64,000 nucleotides of DNA from Sphingomonas sp. UNC305MFCol5.2 (GTDB lineage: Bacteria > Pseudomonadota > Alphaproteobacteria > Sphingomonadales > Sphingomonadaceae). The DNA lies in assembly GCF_000712135.1 (NCBI RefSeq), contig NZ_JOOE01000002.1:248001-312000 (forward strand). The letters run 5' to 3'. Positions within the stretch are counted from its first letter, which is position 1. Each line of letters begins with the position of its first letter. This document shows positions 13,912 to 22,353 of this stretch, piece by piece. A program made the translations under genes and the position numbers. The notes under the pieces are model-generated. The model had not been told where the DNA came from. It saw only the letters and a list, made by a program, of their open reading frames with translations, and searched no databases.

Positions 13912-14343
13912 TTATGCTTCGTCGGTCTGCTCTTCGGCGGCGTCGGAAACCTCCACGACGACGGAATTCTTCACGGCGGTGCCCCAGGCCTGCACCGCGA
14001 CCAATGTCTGGGTCGACAGCGGCCCGCGCCCGATCGCAATGCGGCGATAGTCCGAGCCTACGCCGATCACGCCATCCGCGCCGTTCACGCGTGCCGTACG
14101 GTCGAGCAACGCCGTCGCCTCGGCGACGGTCGGCGCATTGACCGACGGGATTTCCTTGTCGCCCTCGTCGACCTTGATCACGCCGCTGAGCCGCACCTGC
14201 ACCGGACCCATCCGCGTCATCGCGTTACCATTGAGCATCGATTTGCCTCCGACCTTGCACGGTAAGGGCGCGTTGGCTGCCACGGAATGTCCGAAGAGAG
14301 TGAATGCCCCGGGAACCTTCTTTTTCGCACAGGTCTCAATCAT
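13912..14343 (-). CDS. YbjQ-like (UPF0145) heavy-metal-binding-domain family protein
   Basis: The 143-residue product has the layout of the YbjQ pentameric fold: VNGADGVIGVGSDYRRI in the middle, then LVAVQAWGTAVK near the end. The match is by pattern only and the function of the family is not firmly known. ATG at 14343 overlaps the end of the amidase gene by 8 bp and lacks a well-spaced ribosome site. ATG at 14238 (MLNGNAMTRM) is a credible shorter start. Confidence 0.6.
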   Translation of the reverse strand: MIETCAKKKVPGAFTLFGHSVAANAPLPCKVGGKSMLNGNAMTRMGPVQVRLSGVIKVDEGDKEIPSVNAPTVAEATALLDRTARVNGADGVIGVGSDYRRIAIGRGPLSTQTLVAVQAWGTAVKNSVVVEVSDAAEEQTDEA

Positions 14344-15037
14344 CCCCCTGCGGCTTGGGCAGCAATAGCGCCAGCAGGATGCAGCGGCATTCCATGTCGA
14401 TCTCGCCGTCGACCAGTTCGGGACGGAAACGCCGCTGGAACGCGGTCACCGCCGCCTCGGCGTCGTTCACGTCATAGCCGAAGCGCTCGAGTGCGAGCAT
14501 GAACCCGGCATCGGGCCAGCCGGGATCGACGAGGTTCCGCGTCGGCCGCGGCAGCGCCAGCCGGAGCCGGGCCAGCGCGTGCCAGTTGAACAGTTCGCCG
14601 GGATCCTGCTTGCGCGCAGGCGCGACGTCGGAATGCCCCACGACATTGCCGCGGGTGATGGCGTGGCGCTCCTTGATGTCGGCAACGAGCGGGATCAGCG
14701 AACTCATCTGCGCTTCGGGGAACGGCCGATAGCCGAATTCGTGCCCAGGATTGACGATCTCGATGCCGATCGAGGCCGAATTGACGTCGGTCACCCCGCG
14801 CCAGTGCGAGCGCCCGGCATGCCAGGCGCGGTGGCGCTCATCCACGAGCTGCAGGATCCTGCCGTCCTCGTCGACCAGATAATGCGCCGAGACCTTGGCT
14901 TCGGGGTCGCGCAACCGATCGATCGCCGCCTGCGCGCTCTCCATCCCGGTATAATGGAGCACGATCATCGACACGGGCAATTCGCGCGCATCGAAATTGG
15001 GCGACGGTGCGTCGATGATGGAGAGGCCGCTGGTCAT
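14336..15037 (-). CDS. AmpD/AmiD-type N-acetylmuramoyl-L-alanine amidase
   Basis: The 233-residue protein has an Amidase_2 domain with the zinc ligands His28 (VLHYTG), His135 and Asp145 (GHSDVAPARKQDPG), which cleave the amide between MurNAc and L-Ala. A C-terminal peptidoglycan-binding module (FGYDVNDAEAAVTAFQRRFR) favours AmiD-like enzymes over short cytoplasmic AmpD, although no signal peptide is seen. Role: peptidoglycan recycling or trimming. It overlaps the YbjQ-like gene. Confidence 0.9.
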   Translation of the reverse strand: MTSGLSIIDAPSPNFDARELPVSMIVLHYTGMESAQAAIDRLRDPEAKVSAHYLVDEDGRILQLVDERHRAWHAGRSHWRGVTDVNSASIGIEIVNPGHEFGYRPFPEAQMSSLIPLVADIKERHAITRGNVVGHSDVAPARKQDPGELFNWHALARLRLALPRPTRNLVDPGWPDAGFMLALERFGYDVNDAEAAVTAFQRRFRPELVDGEIDMECRCILLALLLPKPQGDD

Positions 15038-15079
15038 CGCCGCCGACCGTACGAGCGCGGATGCACTCGCGGCAAGGGG

Positions 15080-15946
15080 TCAGCCGAAAGCGGCCTGCTT
15101 CACCGGCGTGGCGTCGATGGCACGGTAGAATCCGCGGAACCGCTCGCAGGGCCGGAACCGGTCGGTCAGTCCGATCACGGTTTCGCCCGCGCCGAGCACG
15201 AGCACGCCGCCGGGGCGCACCGCGGAGGCGAGGATGCCGAAGACGTCGCGACGGACTTCCTGCGAGAAATAGAGGAGCACGTTGCGGCAAAGCACCACGT
15301 CGAACTTGCCCGGCGGCGGCGCATCGGCAGTCAAATTCTGCTGGCGGAACTGGATGCGCCGCAGCAGCTCGGGCTTCGCCGCCCAATCGACTCCGGCGCT
15401 GTCGAACCACGTCATCATCCGCCGCACCGGCAGGCCGCGCTGGATCTCGAATTGCGAATAGCGGCCGGCGCGCGCGCGGGCGAGTGCCGCGGGCGACACG
15501 TCGGTCGCGACGATCTCGGGCGCAGCCTTGCCTTCGCCCATTCCGCGCTCGTCGAACAGCATCGCCAGGCTCAGCGGCTCCTGCCCGGTCGAGCAGCCTG
15601 AAGACCAGATGCGGACCTTGCGATCGGGCGCCTCGTCCTGGATCGCCTTGGTCGCGTCAGCGATCATGTCGAGCACCGCCGCATCGCGGAAGAAGCTCGT
15701 CTCCTGGTTCAACAGCGCATCCACGACTTGATCCCCCAAATCCCCTGTCCGCGTCGCGACGAGCTGGGCGACCAGCTGGTCCAGCGACGCGAGTCCCTTC
15801 TCGCGCAGCAGCGGCTTGAGCGCGGTCTCGATCCGCCACGCACGATTCGCTGCGATCTGCTGTCCCGTGCGCTGTTCGAGCAGCGCCGAGATCAGGTTCA
15901 TCGACTCCGACGAACCCGGTGGCGTCGATGTCGGGAAGTGCATCAT
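15080..15946 (-). CDS. cheR: Chemotaxis protein methyltransferase CheR
   Basis: The 288-residue enzyme methylates glutamates of chemoreceptors using SAM. It has the CheR N-terminal helical domain, LNQETSFFRD, the SAM site IWSSGCSTGQEPLSLAM, and FDVVLCRNVLLYF. The start is placed at 15946 (or 15943): GGGGAGG lies upstream and the ATG overlaps the cheB stop as ATGA. It is the last gene of the cheA-W-Y-B-R cluster. Confidence 0.93.
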   Translation of the reverse strand: MMHFPTSTPPGSSESMNLISALLEQRTGQQIAANRAWRIETALKPLLREKGLASLDQLVAQLVATRTGDLGDQVVDALLNQETSFFRDAAVLDMIADATKAIQDEAPDRKVRIWSSGCSTGQEPLSLAMLFDERGMGEGKAAPEIVATDVSPAALARARAGRYSQFEIQRGLPVRRMMTWFDSAGVDWAAKPELLRRIQFRQQNLTADAPPPGKFDVVLCRNVLLYFSQEVRRDVFGILASAVRPGGVLVLGAGETVIGLTDRFRPCERFRGFYRAIDATPVKQAAFG

Positions 15947-17019
15947 GCCCTCCCCTGCCACGCCACGAGCCGTCCAAGCTCGTCGGGCGGCAACACCGCG
16001 CTCGCGTGCCCCGCATTGGCCACTGCGCCCGGCATTCCCCAGATCACCGAACTTGCGCGATCCTGCACGAATATCCGCGCGCCGGTTTCGACGAGCCGTT
16101 TCGCGCCCTCCGCGCCGTCACGGCCCATTCCGCTCAGCACCACGCCCAGCGCGCGCTTGCCGAATATTTCGGCGATCGATTCGAACATGGGGTCGACCGA
16201 GGGCATGCAGCCGCTCAGCGATTTCTCGTCGCTCAGCCGTACCGACCAGCCGTCGGACATCTTCGCCACGCGCATATGCGCGTCGCCGGGCGCGACGATG
16301 ATCCGGCCGGGCCGTATCCGCATGCGATCGCTCGCCACTTCGCAGGGTCGGCTGCCCAGTACCGCGAGCTGCGCGGCAAAATAGCCCATGAACGAGCTCG
16401 GCAGATGCTGCGTCACCAGGATCGGGATCTGGAAGCTGGTCGGGATCGCGCGCAGGAACTGGCTGAGCGCATGAATGCCGCCGGTAGAGGCGCCGATCGC
16501 GACAACGTCGAAATCATTCGTCGTGGTCACCGGCCCAAAGCTGGTGGTCGAATTCGGAACGGGCGAAAGATCGGTGTGCACTTCCACCAGCCGCGACAGT
16601 CGCTCCTCGAGCACCTCGGCGAAGCGTCCGCCGAACGCGCCGATGCCGGGTTTCACCAGCGTGTCGGCCGCGCCTAATGCGAGCGCCTGCACCGTCACTG
16701 CCGCACCTTCGTCCGCCGAGGAGGAAACGATCAGGACCCGCGCGCCCTTGCCCGCAGCGATCATGTCGGGCAGCGCCGTCAGCCCGTCGATGCCGGGCAT
16801 GTCGATGTCGAGCAGGATGATGTCGACGCGGTGAGTCTCGAGATAGTCGAGCGCCGCGCGCACGTCGCTCAGCGCCGCCGCCACGCGGAAGCGACGCGTG
16901 CCGTCCACCATCCGGCCGAGCACCGATCGCGCGACGACCGAATCGTCGACGATCAGCACCTGCGCCGGAGGAACGGGCGCGCGTGAATCCGGCAGGATTG
17001 GACTGAGTGCGACGGCCAC
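15943..17019 (-). CDS. cheB: Chemotaxis response regulator methylesterase CheB
   Basis: The 358-residue protein has a receiver domain (VLIVDDSVVAR, phospho-acceptor Asp71 in LLDIDMPG) and a C-terminal methylesterase with Ser177 (GASTGG), His204 (TQHLP) and the GMGRDGAEG aspartate. It removes methyl groups from receptors after phosphorylation by CheA, and so provides adaptation together with CheR. It is tightly coupled to cheR by the ATGA overlap and lies 18 bases after cheY. Confidence 0.95.
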   Translation of the reverse strand: MAVALSPILPDSRAPVPPAQVLIVDDSVVARSVLGRMVDGTRRFRVAAALSDVRAALDYLETHRVDIILLDIDMPGIDGLTALPDMIAAGKGARVLIVSSSADEGAAVTVQALALGAADTLVKPGIGAFGGRFAEVLEERLSRLVEVHTDLSPVPNSTTSFGPVTTTNDFDVVAIGASTGGIHALSQFLRAIPTSFQIPILVTQHLPSSFMGYFAAQLAVLGSRPCEVASDRMRIRPGRIIVAPGDAHMRVAKMSDGWSVRLSDEKSLSGCMPSVDPMFESIAEIFGKRALGVVLSGMGRDGAEGAKRLVETGARIFVQDRASSVIWGMPGAVANAGHASAVLPPDELGRLVAWQGRA

Positions 17020-17037
17020 GTCTCCGGCTTCCCGCGT

Positions 17038-17403
17038 TTACGCGACGCCGACGATCTGCAGCTTGCTCTCCAGCGTCTCGCGATCGAACGGCTTCATGAC
17101 ATATTCGTCGGCACCTGCTTCGATCGCCGCACGGATATAGGCCATGCCGTTCTCGGTGGTGCAGAACACCACCTTGGGGCGCTGCGGAAGCCCCGAATCC
17201 TTGAGCGCGCGCAGGAAATCCATCCCGCTCATCACCGGCATGTTCCAGTCGAGCAGAACCACGTCCGGCGGCGTCGCCATGCACGAATCCAGCGCCTCAC
17301 GGCCGTCACCGGCCTCGCGAACTTCAAAGTCGAGCGTCTCGAGGATATGCCGCGCGACTTTGCGGATCACCTTGGAGTCGTCGACGACAAGACAAGTTTT
17401 CAT
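17038..17403 (-). CDS. cheY: Chemotaxis response regulator CheY-like
   Basis: The 121-residue single receiver domain has the acid pair at Asp8/Asp9, phospho-acceptor Asp52 (LLDWNMPVMSG), the conserved Thr region (VFCTTEN) and the Lys in VMKPFD. It has no output domain, so it should act by binding a partner such as the flagellar switch or another motility system. It sits between cheW and cheB in the cluster. Confidence 0.93.
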   Translation of the reverse strand: MKTCLVVDDSKVIRKVARHILETLDFEVREAGDGREALDSCMATPPDVVLLDWNMPVMSGMDFLRALKDSGLPQRPKVVFCTTENGMAYIRAAIEAGADEYVMKPFDRETLESKLQIVGVA

Positions 17404-17485
17404 ATTACCCTGTTCCCCGATAGTCAGGCGTCTGTTCCATCATAGTGCGGCAAGAGGCGTAAGCGTCGCGTTAATCGGATAAAAT

Positions 17486-17914
17486 TCAGTTTAGCGCTCC
17501 GGAATAGCCTGGGACCAGCGACGCGAGATCGATCGCGAGGATCGGTTCGCCGTCGCGTTCGACGATACCGCGACCGGCGCGCCGCCATGCGGTATCCAGC
17601 GCGACGCCCCCTGCGAGCGGCAGCAGTTCGAATGGCGCGACGTCGTCGAGCGCGTCGACCAGCAGCGCGTAATGATGCCCTTCGACCAGCGTGATCACCG
17701 CCCGCTTCGCCTGACTGGCGCTGTCGAGCCCCAATGCGGTGTGCGTGTCGACCACGGTCACCACCCGGCTGCGCAAGGCCGCGAGTCCGCGTATATGCTG
17801 CGATGCCAGCGGCACCTGCGTCACTTCGCCGATGTCGACCACCGATTCGACCTGATCGGAATCGATCGCCACGGCGCGTCCGGCCACCTGCGCGATGAGA
17901 TAGAGATGAGTCAT
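17486..17914 (-). CDS. cheW: Chemotaxis coupling protein CheW
   Basis: The 142-residue CheW-domain protein (YLIAQVAGRAVAIDSDQVES, VASQHIRGLAALRSRVVTV-like core, then VPGYSGALN) links chemoreceptors to CheA. Its ATG overlaps the cheA stop by one base (TGATG). An 82-bp gap then separates it from cheY. Confidence 0.9.
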   Translation of the reverse strand: MTHLYLIAQVAGRAVAIDSDQVESVVDIGEVTQVPLASQHIRGLAALRSRVVTVVDTHTALGLDSASQAKRAVITLVEGHHYALLVDALDDVAPFELLPLAGGVALDTAWRRAGRGIVERDGEPILAIDLASLVPGYSGALN

Positions 17915-20232
17915 CAGCGGCTCTTCCCGGCCACACGGGCCTCGAGCGCGGAGAGCAGTCCCGCGCGATCATAACGATAGACGCTGTCGTCGCCCGCGCC
18001 GGCCGCGGCGCGGCGGCTGCGCAGCCGCACCACCGGCGCCTTGGCGGCGAGTTCCGCCGACGCTTCATCCGTGGAGAGCACCACTGCCGGGATCTCGCCC
18101 TGGCCAAGCTGCGCGACGACGCGGTAGCCTGCAGTCTCGAGCAGCGGCCGCACGAACGATGCCATCCAGCCGTCCTTGTCGCCGGCGATCAGGCAGAGCG
18201 GGGCATGCGCCTCGCTGTCCCGATCGGCATGTTCGTCGAATACCCAGAGGATATCGAGCAATTCGACCTGTTCACCGTCGATCAGCGCCACCGCCGCGAT
18301 CGGCCCGGGCTCGCGCGCGGGGACCAGATCGTCGGGCAGGCGGATGATGTCGAGGGCTTCTTCGATCGCATAGCTGACTTCGTTGGCGCCGTCCTTCAGG
18401 CGCAGCACGTTGAGCTTGGCGCGCCCTTCGACCTCGCCCTGCGATGCGAGCGGGAGGATGCGCTCGTCGATCGTCACCCGGAAACGGCCCGCGGCGAAGC
18501 GCACGCTGTCGCCCTCAACCTGCTCGACGCGATCGACCGCCGCCAGCGGCACCGCGCGACGTGCGCCGTCGAGGTCGATGAACAGCAAGGCCGGGACGCC
18601 CGCTTCCGCGTCGGCCATTTCCTCGTCGTCCTGAACCTGATCGTCGTCACGGCCGAAATCGAGCCGTGCGACATTGGCGATACCGGTGCAGTCGAGCAGC
18701 AGCATCGGCAGGCCCGAATCGGGCAAGGTCTGCCCCGCATAGACTCCGGTCGACATCACCGCCGGCGATGCCGGCTTGATCACCAGCTCCTCATTGTCGA
18801 GCACCATGTCGGCGGCGAGCGCGTAGCTGCCTTCGCCGATGTTGACGATCGAGATCATCCGCGGCCCGTTATGCGCGACGCGTGTCAGCCCAAGCACTTC
18901 GCACAGATTGAGCAACGGCATCCGCCGCCCGCGCACGCTGAGCACTTGCGCGCCGCCGATCGTGTCGATCCGGATGGCGTCGCCATGGTCGGTGACGATC
19001 TCCTCGATCGCCTGCCGCGAGATCGCGAAACGTTGCCCGCCCGCGCCGACCACGATCGCCGAGATGATCGACAGGGTCAGCGGCACATGGATCGCGAGCC
19101 GCAGCCCCTTGCCCGGCGTGCTGTCGAGATCGACTCGCCCGCCGATCTGCTCGATCGAGGCGCGGACGATGTCCATCCCCACCCCGCGACCCGAGACTTC
19201 GCTGACCTCGTCCTTGCTCGAAAGCCCCGGCTCGAACACCAGTTCGAGCTTCGCCCGCTCCGAAAGCGCGCGCAGCTTCGCTTCGTCGCGACCATTGGCA
19301 ACGAGCTTGCGGATCAGCTTTTCGGTGTCGATTCCGCGGCCGTCATCGGTAATTTCGATGATGATCTGGTTGCCCGACTGACGCGCGGAGACGACAAGCC
19401 GCCCGTTTTCGCGCTTACCTCCCGCGCGGCGCTCCGCCGGCGTCTCGATGCCGTGGTCGATCGAATTGCGGATGATGTGAACCAAAGGGTCGCGCATCAT
19501 CTCGATCATCTCGCGATCGAGCTCGACGTCCGATCCCTCGACGTGCAGCGACACCGACTTGCCGAGCCCGGCAGCGGTATCCCGCACCATCCGCGGCAAT
19601 GCCGAGAACAATGCGTCGATCTTCTGCATGCGCGTCCGCGTCACGGTGTCGCGCATCTCGCCGACGGTGAGCGACAGCCGTTCGAGCGCCGCCTCGATCG
19701 TCGGATCGATATCGCCGCCGCGCAGCCGCCGCGCCAACTCGTTACGCGCCAGCACCATGTCGGACATGCCCGACATCATCCGGTCGAGCAGGTCTACGTT
19801 GAGCCGCACGCTTCGCGCCGGCGCGCGCTGCACGCCCGGCAGGCTCGCCTGTACGATTTCCTCGGCACCCTCGACCAGTGCGGCGATCAGCAGCTCGTCG
19901 CCATGATCGGGCAGGCTCGTCCCCGAATCGATCGCCTCGACCAGTTCGCCGATCCGGTCGACCACGGCGAGCACGGCATTGACCAGCGGGCGATCCGGCG
20001 TGCGCGCGCCCTCGCGGACCTGCGCGAGCACGTCCTCGGCGGCGTGGCTCAACCGGCCCAGACGCGGGAGATCGAGGAAGCCGCAGCTTCCCTTGACGGT
20101 GTGCACGAAGCGGAAGATCGCATCGAGCCGCGCGCGATCCGCGGGCTGCGCTTCCCAGGCGACGATTTCGCCCGAAAGCGCCTCGAGCGTCTCGCGCGTC
20201 TCGGCGATGAATTCCTGAATGAGGTCGTCCAT
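17914..20232 (-). CDS. cheA: Chemotaxis histidine kinase CheA with a pseudo-receiver tail
   Basis: The 772-residue kinase starts with an HPt domain carrying His44 (FRFVHTVKGSCGF). A dimerisation region follows, then an ATPase domain with HIIRNSIDHGIETPAERR, DDGRGID and GRGVGMDIV, and a CheW-like regulatory domain. It then has a second CheW-like region and, at about 679-772, a receiver-like module (LIAGDKDGWMASFVRPLLET) without the acidic pair or phospho-acceptor. ATG at 20232 is preferred; an upstream TTG has no ribosome site. No chemoreceptor or flagellar gene is in the window. Confidence 0.94.
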   Translation of the reverse strand: MDDLIQEFIAETRETLEALSGEIVAWEAQPADRARLDAIFRFVHTVKGSCGFLDLPRLGRLSHAAEDVLAQVREGARTPDRPLVNAVLAVVDRIGELVEAIDSGTSLPDHGDELLIAALVEGAEEIVQASLPGVQRAPARSVRLNVDLLDRMMSGMSDMVLARNELARRLRGGDIDPTIEAALERLSLTVGEMRDTVTRTRMQKIDALFSALPRMVRDTAAGLGKSVSLHVEGSDVELDREMIEMMRDPLVHIIRNSIDHGIETPAERRAGGKRENGRLVVSARQSGNQIIIEITDDGRGIDTEKLIRKLVANGRDEAKLRALSERAKLELVFEPGLSSKDEVSEVSGRGVGMDIVRASIEQIGGRVDLDSTPGKGLRLAIHVPLTLSIISAIVVGAGGQRFAISRQAIEEIVTDHGDAIRIDTIGGAQVLSVRGRRMPLLNLCEVLGLTRVAHNGPRMISIVNIGEGSYALAADMVLDNEELVIKPASPAVMSTGVYAGQTLPDSGLPMLLLDCTGIANVARLDFGRDDDQVQDDEEMADAEAGVPALLFIDLDGARRAVPLAAVDRVEQVEGDSVRFAAGRFRVTIDERILPLASQGEVEGRAKLNVLRLKDGANEVSYAIEEALDIIRLPDDLVPAREPGPIAAVALIDGEQVELLDILWVFDEHADRDSEAHAPLCLIAGDKDGWMASFVRPLLETAGYRVVAQLGQGEIPAVVLSTDEASAELAAKAPVVRLRSRRAAAGAGDDSVYRYDRAGLLSALEARVAGKSR

Positions 20233-20382
20233 GGGGCCCCGGAGCAAATTTGCGGGGCCGTTGTGGGCCAGTGGTGGTTAAAAGGGCGTTTAGGTCCGAT
20301 CGTCCAACCCGATTATCCACCGGTAGACCTGGCTCCGGAACGGGAGCAGCCCAAGCAAACGCGATTCATATGCCGCGGCCGG

Positions 20383-20397
20383 TTTCCCGTCTCGCTT
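20383..20397 (+). promoter_or_regulatory. 15-bp motif upstream of kdp, repeated upstream of the kup-divergent gene
   Basis: TTTCCCGTCTCGCTT lies 54 bases before the GTG of the first kdp gene. The identical 15-mer occurs at 30394-30408, 52 bases before the small membrane protein gene next to kup. This could be a shared operator or promoter part; the function is inferred. Confidence 0.35.
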
Positions 20398-20451
20398 CCA
20401 AATGGCGACGGCACCTAATCCCGCATCTCCCGGACCCATGGAGATGCACAG

Positions 20452-20535
20452 GTGCAAGACCTTCTCTGGATCGGCCTCGTCCTCGGGCTGCTGGCGCTCA
20501 CGCTCGGCTATGCCCGTTTGTGCGACGAGGCCTGA
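20452..20535 (+). CDS. 27-residue membrane peptide leading the kdp operon
   Basis: GTG at 20452, with GGAGAT eight bases upstream, opens 27 codons made of one hydrophobic helix (LLWIGLVLGLLALTLGYA) and the ending RLCDEA. The stop is one base from the kdpF ATG. Similar tiny genes ahead of kdpF are familiar from other proteobacterial kdp operons but have no assigned role. Translation is supported by the ribosome site and spacing only. Confidence 0.6.
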   Translation: MQDLLWIGLVLGLLALTLGYARLCDEA

Positions 20536-20536
20536 A

Positions 20537-20626
20537 ATGACTCTCGATCTCTGGCTCGCCGGCGCGGCCGCGCTCGGCCTTCTCGCTTATCTGGTCGCAG
20601 TGCTGCTGCGGCCCGAGCGTTTCTGA
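20537..20626 (+). CDS. kdpF: Potassium-transporting ATPase small subunit KdpF
   Basis: The 29-residue single-helix peptide ends [11 protein letters not shown], the characteristic KdpF ending. KdpF stabilises the KdpABC complex in the inner membrane. It lies between the 27-residue leader gene and kdpA, with 10 bases to the kdpA ATG. Confidence 0.9.
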   Translation: MTLDLWLAGAAALGLLAYLVAVLLRPERF

Positions 20627-20636
20627 GGAACGTCCG

Positions 20637-22340
20637 ATGACCTGGCAAGGATGGACCCTGATCGCCATATTCATCGCGATCCTGCTCGCGCTCACCAAGC
20701 CGATGGGGATGTGGCTGTTCGCCGTCTACGAAGGCCGGCGCACGCCGCTGCATCGCGTGCTCGGCCCGGTCGAGCGCGGCTTCTACAAGCTGGCGGGCAT
20801 CGACCCGAACGCCGAGATGGGCTGGCGGCGCTACGCCGTGCACATGCTGCTGTTCAACACGGCGCTGCTGCTCTTCACTTACGCCATCCTGCGGCTGCAG
20901 GCATTCCTGCCGCTCAACGCGCCGGGCATGGTCAATGTCGGACCCGACGGCGCGTTCAACACCGCGGTCAGCTTCACCACCAACACCAACTGGCAATGGT
21001 ATTCGGGCGAAGCGGCGCTTTCGAACCTGAGCCAGATGCTCGGGCTGACGATCCACAACTTCCTCTCCGCCGCCACCGGCATCGCACTCGCTTTCGCCTT
21101 CTTCCGCGGTTTCGCGCGGCGCGAGGCGGGGAGCATCGGCAATTTCTGGGCGGATTGCACGCGAGTCACCTTGTACGTGCTGCTGCCGATCTGCGTGGTC
21201 TATGCGATCTACCTGATCGCCGCCGGCGTACCGCAGACGCTCGACCAACAGGTCGTCGCCACCACGATGGAGGGCGCCAAACAGACGATCGCTTTGGGCC
21301 CGGTCGCTTCGCAGGAAGCGATCAAGATGCTCGGCACCAACGGCGGCGGCTTCTTCAACGCCAACTCGGCGCATCCGTTCGAGAACCCCGACGCGCTCAC
21401 CAACCTCGTCCAGATGCTGTCGATCTTCGTGATCGGCTTCGGCCTGACCTGGTGCTTCGGCAAGGCGGTGGGCAATACCAGGCAAGGCTGGGCGATCCTT
21501 TCCGCCATGCTGGTGCTGTTCCTGATCGGCACGACGGTCGCCTATTCGCAGGAGGCCGCAGGTAACCCGGTCCTCCACCAGCTCGGCGTGGCCGGGGGCA
21601 ATATGGAGGGCAAGGAAGTCCGCTTCGGCATCGCCGCCTCGGCGCTGTTCGCCACGGTCACCACCGCCGCCTCGTGCGGCGCGGTCAATGCGATGCACGA
21701 CAGCTTCACGGCGCTGGGCGGTCTCGTCCCGCTGTTCAACATCCAGTTGGGCGAAGTCGTGATCGGCGGTGTCGGCGCGGGGATCTACGGCTTCCTCCTG
21801 TTCGCGATCCTAGCCGTGTTCGTCGCGGGACTGATGGTCGGGCGCACGCCCGAATATGTCGGCAAGAAGATCGAGGCGCGCGAGGTCAAGCTCGCCGTAC
21901 TGGCGATCGCTGTGCTGCCGCTGGTGATCCTCGGCGGAACCGCGCTCGCCTCCGTGCTGCCCGAGGGATTGGCCGGGCCGCTCAACAAGGGGCCGCACGG
22001 TTTCTCGGAGATACTCTACGGCTTCACCAGCGCGGTCGGGAACAACGGCTCGGCGTTCGCCGGACTGACCGCGGGCACGCCCTTCTACAACATTGCGCTC
22101 GGCATTGCGATGTGGCTGGGGCGGTTCTTCGTGATCGTGCCGATGCTCGCCATCGCCGGCAGCCTCGCCGCCAAGAAGTACACGCCGGAGACCGCGGGCT
22201 CGTTTCCGACCACCGGGCCCTTGTGGGTCGGATTGCTCGTCGGGACCATCCTCATCCTCGGCGGCCTCACTTTCCTGCCGAGCCTCGCACTCGGCCCCAT
22301 CGCCGATCATCTCGCGATGATCAGCGGCCACCTCTCGTAA
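20637..22340 (+). CDS. kdpA: Potassium-transporting ATPase subunit KdpA
   Basis: This 567-residue channel-like subunit of the high-affinity K+ pump has about ten membrane helices. The selectivity-loop motifs are [29 protein letters not shown] and [16 protein letters not shown]+ enters through KdpA and is driven by ATP hydrolysis in KdpB. The length fits the family. It lies in the run kdpF-A-B-C-D-E. Confidence 0.97.
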   Translation: MTWQGWTLIAIFIAILLALTKPMGMWLFAVYEGRRTPLHRVLGPVERGFYKLAGIDPNAEMGWRRYAVHMLLFNTALLLFTYAILRLQAFLPLNAPGMVNVGPDGAFNTAVSFTTNTNWQWYSGEAALSNLSQMLGLTIHNFLSAATGIALAFAFFRGFARREAGSIGNFWADCTRVTLYVLLPICVVYAIYLIAAGVPQTLDQQVVATTMEGAKQTIALGPVASQEAIKMLGTNGGGFFNANSAHPFENPDALTNLVQMLSIFVIGFGLTWCFGKAVGNTRQGWAILSAMLVLFLIGTTVAYSQEAAGNPVLHQLGVAGGNMEGKEVRFGIAASALFATVTTAASCGAVNAMHDSFTALGGLVPLFNIQLGEVVIGGVGAGIYGFLLFAILAVFVAGLMVGRTPEYVGKKIEAREVKLAVLAIAVLPLVILGGTALASVLPEGLAGPLNKGPHGFSEILYGFTSAVGNNGSAFAGLTAGTPFYNIALGIAMWLGRFFVIVPMLAIAGSLAAKKYTPETAGSFPTTGPLWVGLLVGTILILGGLTFLPSLALGPIADHLAMISGHLS

Positions 22341-22353
22341 CCGGAGCGCCCAC

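Noticed and set aside
18205..20418. Open frame of 737 codons opposite cheA
   Set aside because: Shadow of cheA; Arg/His/Asp-rich with no domain.
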